From NCBI GenBank assembly GCA_041311015.1, contig JBFYKG010000047.1, forward strand, positions 1-10,299: a DNA stretch of 10,299 nt, in the 5' to 3' direction. Source of the stretch: Fluviibacter sp041311015 (GTDB lineage: Bacteria > Pseudomonadota > Gammaproteobacteria > Burkholderiales > Rhodocyclaceae). Shown here piece after piece: positions 1 to 6,223 of the stretch (the first letter of the stretch is position 1; every line of letters begins with the position of its first letter). Under the pieces are notes generated by a model. The model was not told the origin of the DNA. It did not search any database and worked only from the letters and a program-made list of their open reading frames with translations. The translations under genes and the position numbers were made by a program.

Positions 1-2
1 GG

Positions 3-425
3 CCGGTGCTACTCACCGCGGCGCCGGGTGACAAGGAGGGCCATTTGATCGAGCGGATCCAGACCGCACTGGCGCAGCGAAACGAGCCCCCAGCGGCGAG
101 CCTGGCTGGCGCGTTGTCACTCAAGGAGCTTGGCGCGCTAACCGCACAGGCCCGGCTGTTTGCCGGGGTGGATTCGGCGCCCATGCATATCGCTGCCGCA
201 ATGCGTACGCCCGTGGTGGTGCTGTTCGGGCCTTCAGGCGAGGGGCACTGGGGCCCTTGGGGAACGCCAAGACTCGGGACGCATCAGGTGATAGCACAGA
301 GCACACAATTTAATTGCCGACCCTGTGGGCTTGATGGTTGCGGTGGTGGCAAGGTCAGCGAATGTCTGACCAGCATTCGCCCGGATGAGGTCTGGGCGGC
401 AATCCAGCCCCTGCTGAAAGACTAA
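3..425 (+). CDS. waaQ: Lipopolysaccharide heptosyltransferase, WaaQ (heptosyltransferase III) type, 3' part only
   Basis: This is the C-terminal part (about 140 residues) of a family-9 glycosyltransferase. The frame is open to the left edge, so the true start lies outside the window. The visible part is the second Rossmann half, which binds the ADP-heptose donor. It carries the family signature GVDSAPMHIAAA at about residues 55-66 of the fragment, followed by a PVVVLFGPSGE strand-loop and WGPWG. Near the end is a cysteine cluster, CRPCGLDGCGGGKVSECL, which I associate with RfaQ/WaaQ-type enzymes. These cytoplasmic, membrane-associated enzymes add heptose to the LPS inner core. The gene ends with TAA, and its last four bases overlap the end of waaA on the other strand. 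The neighbouring waaA and waaC support an LPS role. The family is sure; the exact heptosyltransferase subtype (III versus II) is less so. Confidence 0.85.
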   Translation, partial: PVLLTAAPGDKEGHLIERIQTALAQRNEPPAASLAGALSLKELGALTAQARLFAGVDSAPMHIAAAMRTPVVVLFGPSGEGHWGPWGTPRLGTHQVIAQSTQFNCRPCGLDGCGGGKVSECLTSIRPDEVWAAIQPLLKD

Positions 426-1732
426 CGCAGCACCTGCCGGATCAGTGTGCAAGTGCGCTCGGTGGCGCCGGTGGCACTGCCTACAAAATGCGCGGTGGCT
501 GTTCGTGCCTGAGCAAGGTAGGCCGCATCCGTCAGCAAAGTGCCTACTGCTTCCGCCAGTCGCTCGGGCGTCACCTCGTGCAGACGATGTGCAGCGCCGG
601 TGGTTTCGGCCAGTTCGGCGGCCGCCTTGAAATTGTAGGTGTGTGGGCCAATGATCAGCGGCGTGCCACAGGCGGCCGCCTCAATCAGATTCTGTCCGCC
701 AAAGGGCAACAGGCTGCCACCAATCACGGCCAGATCGGCCATGCTGTAATAGGCCACCATCTCCCCCATCGAATCACCCAGCCAAACCTGCGTCGCAGAA
801 TCGGGCAGGGCCACGGATCGTCGCGCAAGCTTCAACGGTTCGCGTTGCGCCAGCCCGGCCACATCATCGAAGCGCTGAGGGTGACGGGGAACCAGCACCA
901 GCAAGGGCGCCAGTTCGGCCAGACGGGCGCACAGAATCTGATGTGCAGCGATGATGAGCGCCTCTTCCCCTTCGCGCGTACTGGCAGCCAGCCAGACCGG
1001 ACGGGTTGCGCCAAGCTCTTTGCGCCATGAATGCCCAAGGGCTTGCAGCACCGGGTCAATCCGCACGTCAAACTTGAGATTGCCCGTCACGCTGACCGGA
1101 TAAGCGCCCAGCGCGGCCAGTCGTTCGGCATCCGCGGGGGTTTGTGCACCCGTTGCATTGAGAGCGGCCAGGACTGGGCGTATCTGTGATTTGAAATGAC
1201 CATAACGGCGGGCCGAGCGTTCCGATAGGCGCGCATTGATCAGCATTACCGGCACACCCTGATGACGACTGCGCAGAATCAGCGTCGGCCAGATCTCCGT
1301 TTCCATCAGCAATGCCAGCGAAGGATGCACGCGTTTCAGGAAGCGGTCGACGGCACCCGTCAGGTCGTAGGGGGCATAGGCGATGATGATGCGCGGATCG
1401 CGATACAGACTGGTGCTGGTCGCGCGCCCGGTGGGGGTCATATGCGTCAGCAGGATCCGGTGATCCGGGTACTGCGCCAATAATGCGTGCACCAGGGGTT
1501 CGGCGGCACGGGTTTCGCCGACCGAAACGGCGTGCAGCCAGAGGATGGGGCCACCGGTTGGTATGTTGATAAAACCGAAGCGTTCCCCGATGTGCTGGCG
1601 ATAACCCGGTTGTTTCCGACCGCGCCACCAGAGTCGAATCAGCGCAAAGGGAATCACCACCAGCAGCAACAGGCGATAGAACCACGGCGCTTTATCCCGA
1701 GCGGCTGATAGGGTGTTTGGTGTGGGGCTCAT
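422..1732 (-). CDS. waaA: 3-deoxy-D-manno-octulosonic acid (Kdo) transferase
   Basis: The 436-residue protein matches the usual length (about 420-430) of WaaA/KdtA. This enzyme transfers Kdo from CMP-Kdo onto lipid IVA at the inner face of the inner membrane. Residues about 17-35 form a hydrophobic anchor followed by WWRGRKQPGY. The N-terminal domain has the conserved segment LHAVSVGE, whose Glu73 corresponds to the catalytic base described for the family, and METEIWP at 143-149. The C-terminal donor domain shows GNLKFD (217-222), STREGEE (251-257), VPRHPQRF (281-288), GDSMGEM (319-325) and the GGSLLPFGGQN loop (338-348). The ATG start overlaps the waaC stop as ATGA, and no clear Shine-Dalgarno is seen, so translation is probably coupled to waaC. 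The stop (TAG) interlocks with the convergent waaQ stop. Whether the enzyme adds one or two Kdo residues cannot be read from the sequence. Confidence 0.97.
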   Translation of the reverse strand: MSPTPNTLSAARDKAPWFYRLLLLVVIPFALIRLWWRGRKQPGYRQHIGERFGFINIPTGGPILWLHAVSVGETRAAEPLVHALLAQYPDHRILLTHMTPTGRATSTSLYRDPRIIIAYAPYDLTGAVDRFLKRVHPSLALLMETEIWPTLILRSRHQGVPVMLINARLSERSARRYGHFKSQIRPVLAALNATGAQTPADAERLAALGAYPVSVTGNLKFDVRIDPVLQALGHSWRKELGATRPVWLAASTREGEEALIIAAHQILCARLAELAPLLVLVPRHPQRFDDVAGLAQREPLKLARRSVALPDSATQVWLGDSMGEMVAYYSMADLAVIGGSLLPFGGQNLIEAAACGTPLIIGPHTYNFKAAAELAETTGAAHRLHEVTPERLAEAVGTLLTDAAYLAQARTATAHFVGSATGATERTCTLIRQVLR

Positions 1733-2724
1733 GCCGGTAAAAAGCCCCAGTTGCGCAATTGCCCGATCACATCATCGATGGGCGGAATCGTGTCGAGATG
1801 GCCAAAGGTGGCACGTCGACCCAGACCGAAGCCGCCGGCTAGCGCCGGGTCGGTGTCGGTAAAAATGGCGATGGTGGGGATTTCAAGCGCACAGGCAATG
1901 TGCGTGAAACCGGTGTCCACACCCAGGCACAGACGGGCCTTGGATAAACGTTCCGTCAGTTGCGTCAGCGTCGGGCGAACCAGCACTTCGCCGGGCGCCC
2001 CACCCTGGGCAATGCCCTCAGCAATGCGTTGCGAGCGTTCGGTTTCTATCGCATTGCCCGCCGTAAATACGGGGACGAGTCCGGCGTCACGCAGCAAACG
2101 TCCCACGGCAATCCATGAGGCCTCCGGCCAGAGTTTCTTGTCGCGACTGGTATTTATGAATAGAAAGACCTCGTTGCCCGGTTGTGCCGGAAAGCGATCA
2201 TGCAGACCAAAATCCAGCGGCAGTGCCGATAGCCGGTCTGCGTAGCCGAGTGCAGTTGCGGCGATCATCCGGTAACGATCGACGGCGTGCAGGGCGTAGG
2301 GTACTGGTAGCGGGTGAGTCACCAGTAGACCGGAGAGCGACTCGCGGGCCTCTCGCCGGTTCTGGCCATACACCGGGCCACGGGCCAGCTGTGCCAGCAG
2401 GACGCTGCGTACGAGCCCCTGGGTGTCGATGATGGCATCGTAAGTTTCGCTTCTCAGCGCCCTGACCGCCAGGGTTATTTCAGACCAGGTATCGCGATTG
2501 AACAGCGTTTTGCGCCAGCGGCGCACAGCCACCGGGATCACCCGGCGGACGCCGGTATGCCAGGCAGGAATTTCCGCAAAGGGGGCTTCAACACACCAGT
2601 CGATCAGGGCGCCGGGAAACACCCGGCGCAGGTCGCTCACCACGGCCAGATTGTGCAGCACGTCGCCCAGCGACGATGTTTTCATCAGCAGAAAACGGGG
2701 CGGATCGGAAAGCCGGGGCGGCAT
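1729..2724 (-). CDS. waaC: Lipopolysaccharide heptosyltransferase I
   Basis: With the start used here the protein has 331 residues, typical of WaaC, which adds the first L-glycero-D-manno-heptose from ADP-heptose to Kdo of the LPS inner core. It is a family-9 glycosyltransferase with two Rossmann halves. The N-terminal half has RFLLMKTSSLGDVLH (10-24), including the conserved Asp21, and IIDTQGLVRS (98-107). The C-terminal half has NTSRDKKLWPEASW (191-204) and GVDTGFTHIACA (268-279), the ADP-heptose-binding region. The frame stays open upstream to 3018, but that extension runs antisense through the glycosyltransferase gene and lacks family character. The ATG at 2685 would cut into the first strand. 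ATG 2724 fits the family start and lies about 28 bases after a TATAAT box. The gene heads a waaC-waaA pair and overlaps waaA by four bases. Confidence 0.95.
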   Translation of the reverse strand: MPPRLSDPPRFLLMKTSSLGDVLHNLAVVSDLRRVFPGALIDWCVEAPFAEIPAWHTGVRRVIPVAVRRWRKTLFNRDTWSEITLAVRALRSETYDAIIDTQGLVRSVLLAQLARGPVYGQNRREARESLSGLLVTHPLPVPYALHAVDRYRMIAATALGYADRLSALPLDFGLHDRFPAQPGNEVFLFINTSRDKKLWPEASWIAVGRLLRDAGLVPVFTAGNAIETERSQRIAEGIAQGGAPGEVLVRPTLTQLTERLSKARLCLGVDTGFTHIACALEIPTIAIFTDTDPALAGGFGLGRRATFGHLDTIPPIDDVIGQLRNWGFLPA

Positions 2725-2751
2725 TAGTGATAATCTCGCGACATGGCCAGC

Positions 2752-2778
2752 ATTATAGCTGGCTGACCACTCTGCCAA
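2752..2778 (-). promoter_or_regulatory. Candidate sigma-70 promoter of the waaC-waaA pair
   Basis: On the minus strand a perfect TATAAT occupies 2757-2752. A TTGGCA (5 of 6 matches to the -35 consensus) sits at 2778-2773. The spacer is 15 bases, shorter than the usual 16-18, so the -35 assignment is uncertain. A start of transcription near 2745 would leave a leader of about 20 bases before waaC, which supports the ATG at 2724. The element lies in the 63-base gap between two divergent genes. Confidence 0.5.
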
Positions 2779-2787
2779 GCTGCCACC

Positions 2788-3582
2788 ATGACCGAGAACT
2801 CTGCCCTGTCCGCGCCCGCCACGCTTCCGCTTTCGCTGGTGTTGATCACCTTGAATGCCGGCGCCCGCCTGCGTGACGTGCTGGCCTCTGTGCCGTTTGC
2901 CGACGAGATCATTATTGTGGACTCGGGCAGTACCGATGAAACAGCCGTCATTGCTGCCGAGTTCGGTGCGCGTTTCGAGCAGCATGCCTGGGCGGGCTTT
3001 GGCCCCCAGAAGGCGCATGCCGTTAGCTTGGCCCGTAACGACTGGGTGCTTTGCCTCGATGCCGACGAAGCGCTATCGCCCGAACTTGCGCGCAGCATTC
3101 GCAGCGCATTTCGCGCTGGCATGCCGGATTATCCGGTCTATCGATTCGCCCGCTGTAACGTCTTCATGGGGCGCCCGCTCAAACATGGCGAAGGCTACCC
3201 GGATTACAACACCCGGTTATTTCGCCGTGATGCCGCGCGCTGGTCGGACGATATCGTGCACGAACATGTGCTGTCCGAGATTGCGCCCCGCACCCTGCAA
3301 GGCGATCTATTGCATTACTCGGCTGACGATCTCAAGGTTTACCTCGACAAGCAAAATCGCTATACCAGCCTCGCCGCCGAGCGGGCGCTAGCGCGGGGGG
3401 AAGCGGCCCCGCTGGCCCGCATAGTGCTCTCGCCGGTCACTCGCTTTCTCAAGTTCTGGTTGGTGCGCGGCGGCTGGCGAGATGGCCTGCCGGGGTTCGT
3501 GCACATCGTTATTGGTTGCCAGAACAGCTTCATGAAATACGTCAAACTGCGCGACTTGCGCCGCCAGTCCGGTCAGGCGTAA
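2788..3582 (+). CDS. Glycosyltransferase family 2, WaaE/KdtX-like (LPS core)
   Basis: The 264-residue protein has a GT-A fold with LSLVLITLNAG (16-25), the nucleotide-binding strand ending in DSGSTD (45-50) and the metal-binding DADE motif (91-94). It also has VHEHV (157-161), the late His motif of this subgroup. The C-terminal third is basic and aromatic (FLKFWLVRGGW, 220-230) and probably rests on the membrane. This layout matches the WaaE/KdtX group, in which the Klebsiella/Serratia enzyme adds beta-glucose to the first inner-core heptose. The actual donor and acceptor here are inferred from waaC and waaA next door. ATG 2788 is the only possible start because an in-frame stop lies at 2764, and no good Shine-Dalgarno precedes it. 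The last ten bases overlap the convergent acyltransferase gene. Family membership is firm; substrate is not. Confidence 0.9.
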   Translation: MTENSALSAPATLPLSLVLITLNAGARLRDVLASVPFADEIIIVDSGSTDETAVIAAEFGARFEQHAWAGFGPQKAHAVSLARNDWVLCLDADEALSPELARSIRSAFRAGMPDYPVYRFARCNVFMGRPLKHGEGYPDYNTRLFRRDAARWSDDIVHEHVLSEIAPRTLQGDLLHYSADDLKVYLDKQNRYTSLAAERALARGEAAPLARIVLSPVTRFLKFWLVRGGWRDGLPGFVHIVIGCQNSFMKYVKLRDLRRQSGQA

Positions 3583-4337
3583 AGCGACTGTTCGATCTCG
3601 TTGTGAAGGGTCTGCGCCAAGCGCTTGCGGGCATGATTGCCCGGCCCTTGTTCTTCCGCAGTCTGCACCGGTGTGCCAATAATCAGACGCACCACCAGTT
3701 GTCGTGCGGAAAGAATAGTGCAGAAGCTTTCCCAGAGTGATGTGTTCCCGGTGTAGGCCGCCAGTAGGGTGCGCTGTCCTGCCGGATCCTCATAACGCAG
3801 TGCAACCGGGGTCACTGGGACGTGGGCATCAATCGCCGGTTGCAACAAGGCGGCATGAAAGGGATGCAAATGTGAGCCATCGGTCGTCGTGCCTTCCGGA
3901 AACACAGCCAGCCAACTGCCGCTCTCCAGACGTCGTGCCATATCCTTGCCGATGGTATGAGCGTGACCACGACTCCCCCGCTGCAAGAAGATGGTTTCGT
4001 TGTGGCGGGCCAGCGTGCCGATGATTGGCCAGTGGATGACGTCGTCTTTGGATACAAAAGCGACGGGCGTCAGCGCATTCACGGCAAAGATATCGATCCA
4101 GCTCACGTGGTTGGCCGCTATCAGGCCGGGTTGATTAGGTAGCGCGCCTTCAATCTTCAGGGTGAAGCCGAAATACCTTAGTAACTGCTGTGACCACCGT
4201 GTACGTATATATCGACGGCGCGCGGGTGACAAGAAGGGAAAGGCGACCAGTACCCAGAACAGACCGCCAAACAGGTGGGCAATCACCCGCGTACCGCGCG
4301 CCAGGCGCAACAGTCTCGGCGTGGAGGTAACGGCCAT
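3573..4337 (-). CDS. 1-acyl-sn-glycerol-3-phosphate acyltransferase family (PlsC-like)
   Basis: The 254-residue membrane protein belongs to the PlsC/LPLAT acyltransferase family. Members move a fatty acyl group from acyl-ACP or acyl-CoA to a lysophospholipid, classically making phosphatidic acid. A hydrophobic segment at about 16-36 anchors the N terminus. The catalytic HX4D box is NHVSWID (His77, Asp82). The second block is FLQRGSRG (117-124), the third FPEGTTTDG (146-154), and the fourth PVTPVALRY (174-182). All blocks look intact. The start is ATG 4337, 11 bases after the kinase gene, with only a weak AAGAG close to the start. It is the last gene of the minus-strand train and its end overlaps the glycosyltransferase by ten bases. 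It could be the main PlsC or a paralogue such as an ornithine-lipid (OlsA-type) acyltransferase; sequence alone does not decide, so no symbol is given. Confidence 0.9.
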   Translation of the reverse strand: MAVTSTPRLLRLARGTRVIAHLFGGLFWVLVAFPFLSPARRRYIRTRWSQQLLRYFGFTLKIEGALPNQPGLIAANHVSWIDIFAVNALTPVAFVSKDDVIHWPIIGTLARHNETIFLQRGSRGHAHTIGKDMARRLESGSWLAVFPEGTTTDGSHLHPFHAALLQPAIDAHVPVTPVALRYEDPAGQRTLLAAYTGNTSLWESFCTILSARQLVVRLIIGTPVQTAEEQGPGNHARKRLAQTLHNEIEQSLYA

Positions 4338-4348
4338 GGACTCTTGGG

Positions 4349-5287
4349 TTACAGCGGCTCGCCAAACGCCGCTTCAAAACGTTTTGCCACGTCGGCGAAT
4401 GTGACCTGATAGTTCTGCGGGCCGGCATGGGCAATCTTGATCGAGCCCATCAGCGATGCAAGGCGGCCAGCTTTTTGCCAGTCATAGCCGTTGGCCATGC
4501 CAAAGAGCAGGCCACCCCGGAACGCATCACCGCATCCGGTCGGGTCGATGATGGCGTCGGGTTGAACCGTTTCAATATCAATCTTCTTGCCGCCTGTAAA
4601 AATCCAAGCGCCTTCGCCGCCGCGCGTCACGATTAGGGCTGCCACGTTCTCGGCGAGTTGTTCGAGGGTCTGGCCGGTGCGATCACAGAGCATCTGCGCT
4701 TCATAGTCGTTGACGCAGGCATAGGTCGCCAGTGACAGAAATTGCTTCAGGTCATTGCCATCAAACATGGGCAGACCCTGACCCGGGTCGAAGATGAACG
4801 GGATGTTGGCGGCGGCAAACTGGCGGGCGTGCTCAATCATGGCATCGCGCCCATCTGGCGCCACAATACCAAGCGCCACGCCATCGGCATGGCCGACTTC
4901 GTTCAGATGTGCCTGGCTCATTGCCCCGGGGTGAAAGGCCGTGATCTGGTTGTCGTCCAGATCGGTGGTAATAAAGGCCTGTGCGGTAAAGGTGCCCGGC
5001 ACCTTGCGGACGTACGTGCGCGACAGGCCCTGGGCATCCAGACGATCCAGATAGGGAATTCCGTCATCGCCCACCGTAGCCATAATTTCGGCATTGCCGC
5101 CCAGGCTATGCAGGGCGTAAGCAATGTTGCCGGCGCAGCCGCCGAACTCGCGGCGCATTTCGGGCACCAGAAACGCGACGTTCAGAATATGAATCTGCTC
5201 CGGCAGAATCTGTTCGCGAAAGCGGCCATTAAAGACCATGATGTTGTCGAAAGCGAGGGAGCCGCAAATCAGTGTTTTCTTGCTCAT
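4349..5287 (-). CDS. PfkB-family carbohydrate/nucleoside kinase (adenosine-kinase-like)
   Basis: The 312-residue protein is a complete ribokinase/PfkB-family kinase, a cytoplasmic enzyme phosphorylating a sugar or nucleoside with ATP. The first PfkB signature region is FGGCAGNIAYAL (48-59), the substrate-side glycine motif, followed by TVGDDG (71-76). The second signature is DPTGCGDAFRGG (248-259), with Asp254 as the predicted catalytic base and GCG as the anion hole. TRGGEGA (221-227) is the usual ATP-side loop. I recognise this subgroup as one often named adenosine-kinase-like in betaproteobacteria, but the true substrate is unknown to me. The start ATG 5287 gives MSKKTLICGSLAFDN, the normal first strand of the family. 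It follows prmA by 30 bases and precedes the acyltransferase by 11, so co-transcription is likely. No strong ribosome-binding site is seen. Confidence 0.9.
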   Translation of the reverse strand: MSKKTLICGSLAFDNIMVFNGRFREQILPEQIHILNVAFLVPEMRREFGGCAGNIAYALHSLGGNAEIMATVGDDGIPYLDRLDAQGLSRTYVRKVPGTFTAQAFITTDLDDNQITAFHPGAMSQAHLNEVGHADGVALGIVAPDGRDAMIEHARQFAAANIPFIFDPGQGLPMFDGNDLKQFLSLATYACVNDYEAQMLCDRTGQTLEQLAENVAALIVTRGGEGAWIFTGGKKIDIETVQPDAIIDPTGCGDAFRGGLLFGMANGYDWQKAGRLASLMGSIKIAHAGPQNYQVTFADVAKRFEAAFGEPL

Positions 5288-5317
5288 AGGGATGATCGTT
5301 CAGTAAAGAATTCAGAA

Positions 5318-6223
5318 TTATTCGGGCGCTGTGCCCACCAGCAGGCTCCAGCCTTCCTGGGTATCGGCGACATGGAGTTGCAGCCACGGGCTGTAGATGC
5401 CGATCAGCTCTTCGGCCTGTTCCGCCAGCAGACCGGCAAGTACCAGAGAGGCGCCGGGCTTGAGCCGGGCGGTGAGGGCCGGGGCCAGAATCCGCAAGGG
5501 GTTGGCCAGAATATTGGCCAGCACTACGTCATAGCGTTGCACGTCATAGGGCGCAGGTAGTTGGTTGCTGGCGTCAAAGAAGGCGGCCATCACGTGGTTG
5601 GCCGCAGCATTGTCATGCGCCGAGCGCACCGCCTGCGGGTCAATATCAACCCCGACGACTTCCGCGGCCCCGAGCTTGGCCGCCGCAATGGCCAGAATAC
5701 CGGAGCCGCAACCGTAATCCAGCACGGAACCTTCAGGTCGTTCACGAACCAGCCATTGCAGGCACATACGCGTGGTCGGGTGGCTACCGGTGCCAAAGGC
5801 CAGGCCCGGATCAAGCACCAGGTTGATCGCCTCAGCGCTGGTATCCGGCGGGGTGTGCCAACTGGGTACGATCCAGAGCGGGCCGCCGATGGGGATCGGG
5901 TCAAACTGTGCTTGTGTGGCGCGCACCCAATCGGTTTCCGGCACGTCTTCAATCGTTAGTTCGGCATCCACGTGCAGTTCAGCAGCACAGGCCGCCACAA
6001 TGTCGCGCACCGGCTGGTCGGCATCAAATAGTGCCGAGAGCACAGAGCGCGCCCAGACGGTATGCGTTTCCATGCCCGGTTCGCCATACTGCGGTGTTTC
6101 TGCCGGGGTGCCGGCGTCGGCATCCTCAACGGTGACCGACAGGGCGCCGGCATCCATTAAGGCATCGCCAAGCGCTTCGGCTTGCTGGGCGTCCGCGATG
6201 ATGCGTGCGTTTACCCAGGGCAC
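5318..6223 (-). CDS. prmA: Ribosomal protein L11 methyltransferase
   Basis: The 301-residue protein matches PrmA (about 295 residues), which uses S-adenosylmethionine to trimethylate several amino groups of ribosomal protein L11. Residues 1-60 form the small substrate-recognition domain starting PWVNARI. A linker leads to the catalytic domain with DPGLAFGTGSHPTT (138-151), the PrmA hallmark. Next are the SAM-binding glycine motif VLDYGCGSGILAIA (167-180), the acidic loop GVDIDP (191-196) and the ANILANPL motif (236-243), equivalent to the family NPPY-like catalytic loop. The start is GTG at 6223, directly after the accC stop codon with no base between. The protein begins exactly as family members do, so a later ATG is unlikely. 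Zero spacing suggests translational coupling to accC. Confidence 0.97.
   Translation of the reverse strand: MPWVNARIIADAQQAEALGDALMDAGALSVTVEDADAGTPAETPQYGEPGMETHTVWARSVLSALFDADQPVRDIVAACAAELHVDAELTIEDVPETDWVRATQAQFDPIPIGGPLWIVPSWHTPPDTSAEAINLVLDPGLAFGTGSHPTTRMCLQWLVRERPEGSVLDYGCGSGILAIAAAKLGAAEVVGVDIDPQAVRSAHDNAAANHVMAAFFDASNQLPAPYDVQRYDVVLANILANPLRILAPALTARLKPGASLVLAGLLAEQAEELIGIYSPWLQLHVADTQEGWSLLVGTAPE

Noticed and set aside
488..1030. A 180-codon open frame on the plus strand inside waaA.
   Set aside because: It is antisense to waaA and has a low-complexity, Gly/Arg/Gln-rich translation without motifs.
2725..3018. A 98-residue N-terminal extension of waaC.
   Set aside because: It runs antisense through the glycosyltransferase start and does not resemble WaaC. 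The family start and the TATAAT box point to 2724.
4742..5560. A 272-codon open frame on the plus strand across the kinase and prmA.
   Set aside because: It is antisense to two well-recognised genes, has no family character and crosses their boundary. It is a shadow of codon bias.
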